From CAIWHR01 sp963708855 (GTDB lineage Bacteria > Pseudomonadota > Gammaproteobacteria > Burkholderiales > Casimicrobiaceae): DNA of 64,000 nucleotides. A model generated the notes under the pieces. It saw nothing but the letters and a program-made list of their open reading frames with translations. It had not been told where the DNA came from and did not search any database. Shown piece after piece: positions 17,316 to 26,012 of this stretch (positions are counted from its first letter, which is position 1; each line of letters opens with the position of its first letter). The translations under genes were made by a program, and so were the position numbers. Where the stretch lies: positions 186,001 to 250,000 of the forward strand of contig CAVPUM010000001.1 in the NCBI GenBank assembly GCA_963708855.1. Direction: 5' to 3'.

Positions 17316-17854
17316 CGATTCGGATTCAAGGCAACGAAGAACCGCAGCCGCTTGTCGTAGTAGCGGCCCCAGCCGGCATCCGCGAGTCCCGCTTTCATCA
17401 GCACGCGCTGCGACGCCTTGTTGCCCGCATGGGTGACGCCGATGATCCGGCGAAGACCGAGGTCGTCGAAGCCGAAGTCGACGAGCGCCTGCGCGCCTTC
17501 GGTGGCGAAACCCCGACCCCAGGCCTCCGGCAGGAGCCGATAACCGACTTCGACGTCCGCCGACTTGCCGGCGTACTTGAGACAGAACCAGCCGATGAAC
17601 GCGCCCGTGTCGCGGCGTGAAGCGTGCCACGCGCCGAGATCGGGGTAGAGCGACGGGTAGCGGAGGACGCGTCCGAACGCCTTCGCGGCCACGTCGCGCG
17701 CCAGCGGTTTTCCTCTGGTGAAGTATTTCATCACCCGCGGGTCGCGATCGAGGCGCCAGAAATCGTCGAAGTCCGCGGGGACGAAGACGCGCAGCTCGAG
17801 GCGCAGCGTCTCGAGCCAGGCGGCGGGTTGCCGCGCTGCGATTTTCCGGCTCAT
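17312..17854 (-). CDS. GNAT acetyltransferase (RimJ/RimL type)
   Basis: About 180 residues with the GNAT_3 layout: LETLRLELRVFVPADFDDFW at the start, EVGYRLLPEAWGRGFATEGAQA as the acetyl-CoA loop, and GVTHAGNKASQRVLMKAGL near the end. Relatives acetylate protein N-termini or small molecules. The gene is wedged between prfA and prmC with ATGA overlaps on both sides, so it is translated with them. An inference is that its target is linked to translation. Confidence 0.85.
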   Translation of the reverse strand: MSRKIAARQPAAWLETLRLELRVFVPADFDDFWRLDRDPRVMKYFTRGKPLARDVAAKAFGRVLRYPSLYPDLGAWHASRRDTGAFIGWFCLKYAGKSADVEVGYRLLPEAWGRGFATEGAQALVDFGFDDLGLRRIIGVTHAGNKASQRVLMKAGLADAGWGRYYDKRLRFFVALNPNR

Positions 17855-18936
17855 CCGCCGTCCCCCGCCAGCGCCGCCAGCATCTCGGCCTGGTGCTCCT
17901 GCGCGAGCGCCGCAGTGAGGTCCGAAAGATCGCCATCCATGATCGCATCGATCTTGTGCAGCGTGAGGTTGATCCGGTGATCGGTGACGCGCCCCTGCGG
18001 AAAGTTGTACGTGCGGATCCGCTCGCTGCGATCGCCGCTGCCGATCAGCGTCTTGCGCATCGACGCTTCCTTCTGCTGCCGCTCGCGCAGCTGGCGGTCG
18101 AGGAGTCGCGACGCGAGCACCGCCATCGCCTGCGCGCGATTCCGGTGCTGCGACCGGTCGTCCTGGCACTCGACGACCAGCCCGGTCGCAAGGTGCGTGA
18201 TCCGCACCGCCGAATCCGTCTTGTTGATGTGCTGGCCGCCGGCACCCGACGCGCGGAAGGTGTCGATGCGAATGTCGGCGGGGTTGATGTTGATGTCGGC
18301 GACGGGATCGGCTTCCGCCATCACGGCCACCGTGCAGGCCGACGTGTGGATGCGCCCTTGCGCCTCGGTCTCGGGGACGCGCTGCACGCGATGGCCGCCG
18401 GACTCGAACTTGAGCCTGGAATACGCGCCGCGCCCGATGATCCGCAGGATCACCTCCCTGTAGCCGCCGAGCTCGGCCGGCGATTCGGAGACGAGCTCGA
18501 CCTTCCAGCCGCTGCGCTCCGCGAAGCGGGTGTACATCCGGAACAGACTCCCGGCGAACAGCGCCGACTCGTCGCCGCCCGTCCCGGCCCGTATTTCGAG
18601 GAAGACGTTGCGCTCGTCGTTCGGGTCGTTCGGCAACAGCATGCGCTGAAGTTCGGCGGCAAGCGCCGCCATCGTCGCTGTGGCCGCGGCATGCTCCTCG
18701 TCGGCGAAGGCCTTCATCTGCGGATCGCGCGCCATCTCGTTGGCCGTGGCGACGTCGCCTTCCGCGCCAACGTACTCCCGGTAACGCGCGACCACGGGTT
18801 CGATGTCGGCGCGCTCGCGGGTCAACGCCCGATAACGGTCCATGTCGCGCACGACGTCCTCGGAGGACAGGTTGAGGTCGAGCTCGGACAGGCGCCGGGC
18901 GAGCGATTCGAGCTTGTTGCGCAACGAGGATTTCAT
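17851..18936 (-). CDS. prfA: Peptide chain release factor 1
   Basis: RF1 of 361 residues. The GGQ catalytic motif is at 233-235 (RASGAGGQHINKT) and the stop-codon recognition tripeptide PET at 188-190 fits the RF1 P-x-T pattern, for UAA and UAG. The ATG at 18936 (MKSSLRNKLESLARRLSELD) matches family starts. It follows hemA by about 115 bases in the order conserved across proteobacteria. Confidence 0.96.
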   Translation of the reverse strand: MKSSLRNKLESLARRLSELDLNLSSEDVVRDMDRYRALTRERADIEPVVARYREYVGAEGDVATANEMARDPQMKAFADEEHAAATATMAALAAELQRMLLPNDPNDERNVFLEIRAGTGGDESALFAGSLFRMYTRFAERSGWKVELVSESPAELGGYREVILRIIGRGAYSRLKFESGGHRVQRVPETEAQGRIHTSACTVAVMAEADPVADININPADIRIDTFRASGAGGQHINKTDSAVRITHLATGLVVECQDDRSQHRNRAQAMAVLASRLLDRQLRERQQKEASMRKTLIGSGDRSERIRTYNFPQGRVTDHRINLTLHKIDAIMDGDLSDLTAALAQEHQAEMLAALAGDGG

Positions 18937-19053
18937 CGTGATCGAAGTACGAGCCCCGCGGGGCTGCGCGATTGACGGCGCTCGCCAGGACCGGCGGGCG
19001 GGAAACGTTCGGGGTGCGCGGCGAGCGCCCCCGCGAAGCCGCATCGACGGGCG

Positions 19054-20307
19054 CTAATGCCCGTCCGGGATCTGATAGATCTTCTCGAACATGGCGACGA
19101 GCTCCGCGCGCTCGGCGTCGCCGGCCTGGTTCAGCGCCTGCGTCGGCGCGTGCAGGAACTTGTTGGTGAGGCCGCGGGCGAGGAGCTCCAGCGCCTGCTC
19201 CGGTGACGTGCCGCTCGCGAGCAGCCGGCGCACGCGTTCGAGCTCGGCGGCGCGCAGCTGATCGTGATGCCCGTGCAGCGCGGTGATCGTCGGCACGACG
19301 GTGCGCCCCTCGAGCCAGCGCAGAAAGTTGCCGGCCTGCTTGGCGATCATTTCCTCCGCCTGCGCCACGGCCTCTTTGCGTACCTGCAGGTTACCCCGGA
19401 CGATGTTCGACAGGTCGTCGATGCTGTAGAGGAAGACGTCGTCGAGCGCCGAGGCTTCGGGCTCGACGTCGCGCGGCACGGCGAGGTCGACGATGAAGAC
19501 CGGCGCGTGCCGGCGCGCCTTCACCACCCGCTCGAGCAATCCCTTGCCCAGGATCGGCAGCGTGCTCGCGGTGCAGGTCACGATGATGTCGAACTCGTGC
19601 AGGCGATCCGGCATCTCGTTCAGCGTGATCGCTTCGGCCCGGAAGCGCGAGGCGAGCTCCTTGCCGCGTTCCAGCGTGCGGTTGGCGATCGCGATCGACT
19701 TGGGATTCCGCGCGGCGAAGTGCGTCGCCGTCAGGTCGATCATTTCGCCGGCTCCGATCAGCAGCAGGCGCTGGTCGGCGAGCGTCGGAAAGATCCGCTC
19801 GGCGAGCTTCACCGCCGCGGCGGCCATCGAGATCGACGCGCTGCCGATGTCGGTCTGCGTGCGCACGTCCTTCGCCACCGCGAAGGTGCGCTGGAACAGG
19901 CGGTTGAGGACGAGCCCGAGACTGCCGGCGGACTCCGCGTGCCGCACGGCCTGCTTCATCTGGCCCAGAATCTGCGGCTCGCCCAGCACCATCGAATCGA
20001 GGCCGCTCGCGACGCGGAACGCGTGGGTGACGGCCTGCTCGCGCGGCAGCGTGTAGATGTAGGGTGAAAGCGAGTCCTTCGGCACGCGGTGGAAGTCCTC
20101 GAGCCAGCGCACCACGGGCTGCGGCTCCGTCCCGTGCACATAGACCTCGGTGCGGTTGCAGGTCGACAGGATCGCGGCTTCCTTGACCTTGGGCCGCGCG
20201 AGGAGGTCGCGCAGCGCGTGGCCCAGCGCATCGGGCGAGAACACGACCTGCTCCCGCACGTCGAGCGGTGCAGTCTGGTGGTTGAGGCCGAGGGTGTAGA
20301 GGGACAT
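19054..20307 (-). CDS. hemA: Glutamyl-tRNA reductase
   Basis: First committed enzyme of C5 haem synthesis, 417 residues, reducing glutamyl-tRNA(Glu) to glutamate-1-semialdehyde. The catalytic Cys50 is present in AAILSTCNRTEVYV, along with GLDSMVLGEPQILGQMK and the NADPH site LLIGAGEMIDL. Its length and start (MSLYTLGLNHQTAPLDVRE) are typical. It heads the hemA-prfA-GNAT-prmC operon. Confidence 0.96.
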   Translation of the reverse strand: MSLYTLGLNHQTAPLDVREQVVFSPDALGHALRDLLARPKVKEAAILSTCNRTEVYVHGTEPQPVVRWLEDFHRVPKDSLSPYIYTLPREQAVTHAFRVASGLDSMVLGEPQILGQMKQAVRHAESAGSLGLVLNRLFQRTFAVAKDVRTQTDIGSASISMAAAAVKLAERIFPTLADQRLLLIGAGEMIDLTATHFAARNPKSIAIANRTLERGKELASRFRAEAITLNEMPDRLHEFDIIVTCTASTLPILGKGLLERVVKARRHAPVFIVDLAVPRDVEPEASALDDVFLYSIDDLSNIVRGNLQVRKEAVAQAEEMIAKQAGNFLRWLEGRTVVPTITALHGHHDQLRAAELERVRRLLASGTSPEQALELLARGLTNKFLHAPTQALNQAGDAERAELVAMFEKIYQIPDGH

Positions 20308-20514
20308 CGCGGCAGCCGTCTATGGCCAGGCATTCTAGCCTACGCGGGGCCCCACGCCGGCACAAGACCTTGATTTGGGTCAGGAAAGGCGTCCGAAGGC
20401 GCGATCCACCCCTGTTCTCCGCGCCGGGCCGGGAACACAGTGCCCGCCCGACCGCCCGAAGGGCACTCTGCGCCCCCGCGGGGGGCAGGAACGCAGTGAG
20501 CGTGAGGGTCCGGA

Positions 20515-20632
20515 CGCGGGGACCCAGTGCGACCAGGCTGGCGCTCACGCGCTTGATGAAGGCGCGGCGCTGCGGTGCGTGCTCAGCTTCGTCGAGAGCA
20601 AGCGCGGGCTGCAAGTTCGGTGAGGCGTTCAT
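20515..20632 (-). pseudogene. Possible Tat-signal gene start, truncated
   Basis: An ATG at 20632 with CAGGAG upstream opens a frame beginning MNASPNLQPALALDEAEHA and then RRAFIKRVSASLVALG, which looks like a twin-arginine signal. After about 40 residues the sequence runs into a G/C-rich stretch of low complexity and the frame loses any protein character. The frame is divergent from the LysR gene, where a target gene would be expected. I infer a truncated gene start; a chance frame is possible. Confidence 0.3.
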
Positions 20633-20724
20633 GATCGGCGCTCCTGGAAGAAGGTCCGTGAGGGTATAGCACCGAGTTTGGCAAAGAATCGAGACGCTGA
20701 CTAGTTGATGAATGCTTATTCTGT

Positions 20725-20747
20725 CTATTAGAATATCTAACTAATAG
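20725..20747 (+). promoter_or_regulatory. Inverted repeat upstream of the LysR gene
   Basis: CTATTAG (20725-20731) and CTAATAG (20741-20747) form perfect seven-base arms around nine bases, in an AT-rich patch directly before the LysR ribosome site. LysR proteins bind such T-N11-A-type dyads between themselves and a divergent target. Autoregulation is likely if the protein is still made. Confidence 0.45.
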
Positions 20748-20755
20748 AGGTGACA

Positions 20756-21679
20756 ATGGCAAGACGCAACCTCAACGACCTGCTGGCCTTCGTGACCGTG
20801 GCGCGCGAAGGCAGCTTCACCCGCGCCGCTGCGACTCTGGGGGTCACGCAATCGGCGCTGAGCCAGGCCATCCGCGGGCTGGAGGAGCGGCTGCAGATTC
20901 GCCTCCTCACGCGCACCACGCGCAGCGTCGCGCCCACGGCGGCCGGCGAGCGACTGGCGCACGCCATAGGCCATCGCTTCGACGAGATCGAAGCCGAGCT
21001 CGACGCGCTGACCGAACTGCGCGACAAGCCAGCGGGCACCGTGCGCATCACCTGTGGTGACAACGTGCTACGCACGGTGCTGCTGCCCAAGCTCACGCCG
21101 TTGCTGCGCGACTATCCGGACATCACCCTCGAGTTCGACATCAGCTATGGGTTCCGCGACATCGTGGCCGACCGCTTCGATGCCGGCGTGCGCCTTGGCA
21201 ACACCATCGACAAGGACATGATCGCGGTGCCTATCGGACCGCCACTGCGCATGGCGGTGGTGGCCTCGCCGACATACTTCGAGATCCATCCCAAGCCGAA
21301 GACGCCGCAGGACCTGACCGCACACCGCTGCATCAACCAGCGCATGCCGAGCTCGGGCGGCTTGTACGTGTGGGACTTCGCGCGCCGCGGCAAGCAAGTG
21401 AACGTGCGGGTCGATGGTCCGCTGATCTTCAACACCTCGCCGCCGCAGGTCGACGCGGCGCTGGCCGGGCTCGGCATTGTCCTGCTGCCCGAGGATGAAT
21501 TGCCGCCCCATCTGTCGGATGGAAGCCTGGTGCGCGTGCTGGAGGACTGGTGCCCTCCGTTCGCGGGTTCAATTCAGCCCGCGACGCCGTTGAGGCGAGT
21601 TCGAAGATCTGGTAGCTCTTCAGCGTCGTCGCGCCCGCCTTCAGCTTGTATTCGTCGTTCAGCGGCGCGGAAAGGATGA
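20756..21679 (+). pseudogene. LysR-family regulator with replaced C-terminus
   Basis: A good LysR protein up to about residue 271: winged helix at the N-terminus (FVTVAREGSFTRAAATLGVT, then QSALSQAIRGLEERL) and the effector domain from about residue 90. After VRVLEDWCPPFAG (near 21568) the usual ending of some 25 residues (of the YHLYYPSRR type) is absent; the frame instead continues through antisense phnA sequence to a stop at 21679. The ATG at 20756 follows AGAGG. The effector domain has lost its final strand and helix, so function is doubtful. Confidence 0.75.
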
Positions 21680-22838
21680 TGGGCACCTTCGACTCGGCGA
21701 CGCCGCCGTGCGTGCGCAGCCGGTGGCCGGCGAGGCCCGACAGGTCGTGGTCCGCCTCGGACGCGCCGACGCAGACGTCGGCGGCGGCGATGACGACCAC
21801 GTCGCCTTCGCGATCGGCCGGCAGGTCGTGCACGGCGCACGCGGTCTCCTTGTCCAGCACCGATTCCAGCCCCTTGATGCCGCGGACGGCTTCGATGACT
21901 TGTTGCGGTGTCGTCCTGCCCAGGCACCACACGCGCACGAAGCCGCCGAGCGCACCGTGATGGGCGACGAACGCGTCGGTGATCGGACAGATCACCCGGG
22001 TGTCGCCCTTGCCGAACCGGGCGTCGAGGATGTCCTGCAGCCAGATGACGTTCGGCTTGCCGGCGGCATCGGACTTGTCGTTCATCCCGTGATCGGCGGT
22101 GAGCGCGACGACCGCCCCCAGTGCCTCCAGCCGCCCGAAGTGCCGATCGAGCTCCTGGTAGAAGCGTCGCGCCTCGCGCTCGGCCGGCGCGTACTTGTGC
22201 TGGACGAAATCGGTGAGCGACAGGTACATGAGGTCACGGCGCTCGCGCTCGAGCAGCTTGACGCCGGCTTCGAGCACGAACAGCGACAGCTCCATCGAGT
22301 ACATGTCGGGCAGCGGCATGCCGACGAGCTCGAGAACGTTCTCGATGCCGTTCTCGGCGAGCGTGCACTTGTCCGCGCGCTCCGAGGAAAAGCTCACGTT
22401 GCCCCGGGTCAGGTCGAGATTCTTGGAGAGTTGCTTGCGCAGCTTGTCCTTGGCGGTGATGGAGACGACCTTGGCGCCGGCGGCGGCGAACCGGGCCAGG
22501 ATCGTGTCCCCGCGCAAGAGCTCGGGGCCGGTCATCACCACCGCCTCGCCGGTCGCGGTGTCGAGGTAGTAGTTGCCGGAGATGCCGTGCTTCGAGGCGG
22601 GCGTTCCGGTGATGATCGACATGTTGTTGGGACAGGTGAAGCTCGGCACGGTGCCGTCGGCGATCGCCGCGAATCCCTGGCACATGAATCGCGCGATGTT
22701 GGGGATCGCGCCGTCGGCCAGGAACTGGCGCAGATAGGCGGGATCGCCGCCGTCGATGCAGACCACCACCACCGGCTTTTCCGGCCTGCGATAGCGGATG
22801 CCGTTGACCTCCACGCTGCGGGCGTCGGTTGTCGCCAT
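21574..22838 (-). CDS. phnA: Phosphonoacetate hydrolase, with a frame break at the last codons
   Basis: Alkaline phosphatase-superfamily enzyme that cleaves phosphonoacetate to acetate and phosphate. Visible metal/nucleophile motifs: VVCIDGGDPAYL, the nucleophile Thr in VPSFTCPNNMSIITG, DFVQHKYAP, ALTADHGMNDK and VAHHGALGGF. The frame as written runs past the normal end to 21429, but shifting by minus one near 21590 gives an ending ALNGVAG and a stop at 21574, as in relatives. I therefore place the end there. No phnW/phnY genes are adjacent. Confidence 0.8.
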
Positions 22839-22981
22839 GATCGGTGTCGATCCTCTCGTTGTCGTGTCGCGGCCTCGTCACGCCGCCGCGCGGGCAGGCA
22901 GCGCAGCGGGAACGCGGCGGAATTGAAACCCGAATTTTGTAGATTGTCAACAATTTGCAGTTGACAATGCGGACGGCGTGG

Positions 22982-25057
22982 TTACGCCTTGATAAACTCC
23001 TCGCGCCCGCCCAGCCATCGCTGCAGGTGGGCTTGCGCCGCGGCCGGCTCCTTCGCCAGCAGCTCGTCGGCGGCATCGCGCGCCTTCTCGATCAGCGCCA
23101 CGTCCTTCTCCAGGTCGGCGAAGCGCAGCAGCGGCACCCCCGACTGCTTTGCGCCGAGGAATTCGCCCGGCCCCCGGATAATCAGGTCCTGGCGCGCGAT
23201 CTCGAAGCCGTCGGTGTTCTCGAACACCACCTTGAGCCGCGCCTTCGCCATGTCGGTAAGCGGCTCCTCGAACAGCAGGTAGCACGTGCTCTCGGCCGCG
23301 CCGCGCCCGACGCGCCCGCGCAGCTGGTGCAACTGCGCGAGGCCGAAGCGCTCGGCGTGCTCGATCGCCATCAGCGATGCGTTCGGCACGTCCACGCCCA
23401 CCTCGATCACGGTGGTCGCGACCAGCACGTGAATTCTTCCCGCGACGAACTCCGCCATCACCGCGGCCTTGTCGTCGGGCTTCATCCGGCCGTGCAGCAG
23501 GCCGACGGCGAATTCGGGCAGCACGGCCGTCAGCTCCGTATGCAACGCCACCGCCGTCTGCAGCTCTAGCTTTTCCGATTCCTCGATCAGCGGACAGACC
23601 CAGTAGGCCTGCCGGCCCTCGCCGCAGGCGCGGCGCACGCGCTCGATCACCTCGCTGCGGCGCTTGTTGTTGACGAGCCGGGTCGCAACCGGCCTGCGGC
23701 CCGGCGGCATCTCGTCGATCGCCGAGACATCGAGGTCGGCGTAGAACGTCATCGCGAGCGTGCGCGGAATCGGCGTGGCGCTCATCATCAGCTGGTGCGC
23801 CTCTCCCATCGCCTTGCCGCGCAGCGCCAGGCGCTGCGCGACCCCGAAGCGGTGCTGCTCGTCGACGATCGCGAGACCGAGCCGCGGCAGGAGCACCTCG
23901 TCCTCGAACAGCGCGTGCGTGCCGATGGCGAGCATCGCGTCACCGCTCCCGATCGCGGCGAGCGCCTTCTTGCGCGCCTTCGCCGGCAGGCTGCCGGTGA
24001 GCCAGGCAATCTGGACCGGCAGGCCGAGAAGCCATTGCGCGAGCTTGCGGTAGTGCTGCTCCGCGAGGATTTCGGTCGGCGCCATGAACGCGACCTGCCG
24101 CCCCGACTCGATGGCCTGCAGCGCGGCGAGCGCCGCGATGATCGTCTTGCCGCTGCCGACGTCGCCCTGCAACAGGCGCTGCATCGGCATCGTCCGCTTC
24201 AGGTCGTGCCTGATCTCCCGCCAGACGCGTTCCTGCGCCCGCGTCAGCTTGAACGGCACCCGCGCGAGCAGCTCGCCGGTGAGCGCACCCGTGCCGGTGA
24301 GCACAGGCGCCCGCCGCGCCGCGCGCGCCTTCCGGTGCGCCTTGAGCGACAACTGCTGAGCGACGAGCTCGTCGAACTTGAGACGCGTCCAGGCCGGATG
24401 CGTGCGCGCGTCCAGCGCCTGTTGCGTCATGCGGGACAGCCGTGGCGGCGGCGCATGCAGAAAATGCACCGCGTCCCCGAACTTCCAGAGCCGATGCCGC
24501 GCGACGAGCCAATCGGGCAGCGATTCGGCCGTCAGGGCCGGATCGGCCGCGAGGGCGCGCGCGATCACCTTGCGCAGGGTTTCCTGTGCGAGTCCCGCGG
24601 TGGTCGGATAGACCGACGTCAGCCGGTCCGGCAGCGGCGTGTCCGCCTCGACCACCCGGAACTGCGGATGCACGATCTCGCGTCCGAAGTGGCCCTCGCG
24701 CACTTCGCCGAACACGCGGATGCGGCGGCCGGCAGCGAGTGCCTTCTGCTGGCTCGGATAGAAGTGGAAGAAGCGCAACACGAGTTGCGCCCGCGCGCCG
24801 CCCTCATCGGCACCGTCTTCCAGCAGACAGACGAGCTGGCGCCGCGGCCGGTACTGGATGTCGGTGGTGACGACCGTGCCTTCGGCCTGCTGTTCGATGC
24901 CGGTGTGCAACGCCGCGAGCGGCACGACCCGCGTGTGGTCCTCGTAGCGCAGCGGCAGGTGCAGCACCAGGTCCTGGTCGCGGACCAGTCCGAGCTTGAC
25001 GAGCTGATCGCGGAGGCCGCGTCCGGCGGGCTTCGGTTTGTCCGGGGCGGGTTTCAT
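22982..25057 (-). CDS. recG: ATP-dependent DNA helicase RecG
   Basis: A 691-residue RecG: N-terminal wedge/OB region (QYRPRRQLVCLLED), Walker A LLQGDVGSGKT, the DEAD-type IVDEQHRFGVAQR, MSATPIPRTLAMT, and the C-terminal helicase motifs with HQLRGRVGRGAAESTCYLL. It remodels stalled forks and Holliday junctions. I start at the ATG encoding MKPAPDKPKP; the upstream extension has no family support. Confidence 0.95.
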   Translation of the reverse strand: MKPAPDKPKPAGRGLRDQLVKLGLVRDQDLVLHLPLRYEDHTRVVPLAALHTGIEQQAEGTVVTTDIQYRPRRQLVCLLEDGADEGGARAQLVLRFFHFYPSQQKALAAGRRIRVFGEVREGHFGREIVHPQFRVVEADTPLPDRLTSVYPTTAGLAQETLRKVIARALAADPALTAESLPDWLVARHRLWKFGDAVHFLHAPPPRLSRMTQQALDARTHPAWTRLKFDELVAQQLSLKAHRKARAARRAPVLTGTGALTGELLARVPFKLTRAQERVWREIRHDLKRTMPMQRLLQGDVGSGKTIIAALAALQAIESGRQVAFMAPTEILAEQHYRKLAQWLLGLPVQIAWLTGSLPAKARKKALAAIGSGDAMLAIGTHALFEDEVLLPRLGLAIVDEQHRFGVAQRLALRGKAMGEAHQLMMSATPIPRTLAMTFYADLDVSAIDEMPPGRRPVATRLVNNKRRSEVIERVRRACGEGRQAYWVCPLIEESEKLELQTAVALHTELTAVLPEFAVGLLHGRMKPDDKAAVMAEFVAGRIHVLVATTVIEVGVDVPNASLMAIEHAERFGLAQLHQLRGRVGRGAAESTCYLLFEEPLTDMAKARLKVVFENTDGFEIARQDLIIRGPGEFLGAKQSGVPLLRFADLEKDVALIEKARDAADELLAKEPAAAQAHLQRWLGGREEFIKA

Positions 25058-25115
25058 CAGAACCGGGATACGACCCGCCAACGCGGTGCGCCGAGGTACG
25101 CCACTGCAACTGCAA

Positions 25116-25694
25116 TCACGGGCCGGGTGGCGTCGTCCAACGTCCGCGGAAACCGGGGGCTGCACGTACCGGCCGATGCCCGGGGAAGCCACGCCCGGCA
25201 TGACCGGCAGGGAAACGGTGAAAACCCGGGGCGCGCACGACAAGCACGCTCGCCGGATAGTACGCTGCACCCCACCATCCCGAGCAACCCGCCCACGACG
25301 GATCACATCCGGCGGTTGCCGGCGGCGTCAGTTCCACGTGGTACTGCACGGGGAGCGGCGGTGGAGCCGGGATCGGCACGTAGACCACCTGCGGCGGCGG
25401 CGCCGGGCGTCGCGCGACGTCGACTTCGTCCTCCAGTTGCCGGATGCGATCCGCGAGCGCCTGCAACTCCACTTGCCGGGCCGCTTCACGGGCGACGTCC
25501 TCCGGCGTTGGGGGTATCCGGGGCTTTTCGCGCGTGACGCTGGTTACGCGGGCACCTTCCGGCGGTGCAAGATTGCTGACGTTGACCGTTCCCGCCGCAT
25601 CGACCCAGGTGTAGATGTCGGCACGAACGGGTTGCCACCCAAGCGAGCAGGCAAGAACTGCCGGCAAAGCTGCAGTGAGAAGGCGTATGCGCAT
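25116..25694 (-). CDS. Exported DUF4124-domain protein
   Basis: The protein starts with a signal peptide (MRIRLLTAALPAVLACSLG, cleavage near QPVRA) followed by the short DUF4124 motif DIYTWVDAAGTVNVSNLAPP. A coiled-coil-like stretch (AARQVELQALADRIRQLEDE) and a Pro-rich tail follow. Such proteins are abundant, periplasmic and of unknown function in beta- and gammaproteobacteria. It lies 58 bases upstream of recG, on the same strand. Confidence 0.8.
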   Translation of the reverse strand: MRIRLLTAALPAVLACSLGWQPVRADIYTWVDAAGTVNVSNLAPPEGARVTSVTREKPRIPPTPEDVAREAARQVELQALADRIRQLEDEVDVARRPAPPPQVVYVPIPAPPPLPVQYHVELTPPATAGCDPSWAGCSGWWGAAYYPASVLVVRAPGFHRFPAGHAGRGFPGHRPVRAAPGFRGRWTTPPGP

Positions 25695-26012
25695 CGACGC
25701 GGTCCGCTACCCGTCACCCGCATTCTAGCGGATGGTGATGTCCAGGCGCCACGCGCCGCCACCGCCGGTGCCCACCAGCAACCGCCCGGGCGCCGCGGAC
25801 GCTGCGATCCACAGCATGAACACGAAAACGGCGCGGGACGCAGCCATGGCGGATGCTCGTGACGCAGCAGAAAGAGAAGCGCATCGTGCCACGGATGCGC
25901 GCCCGGCGGCACGTTTCCCATCCCTGTGTCCGGGGGCGGTTTGATCCGGGTCATGAACAAAGGATGTCGTTCGGCGGAGAATCGACGTCCGCGTCTCATC
26001 GCAGAGGGAATC
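25695..26012. other. Intergenic region
   Basis: About 320 bases between the divergent DUF4124 and multicopper oxidase genes. One 40-codon frame on the minus strand (25725-25847) reads as a signal-like hydrophobic start with no further support. No copper-responsive CueR-type dyad was recognised. Confidence 0.35.
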
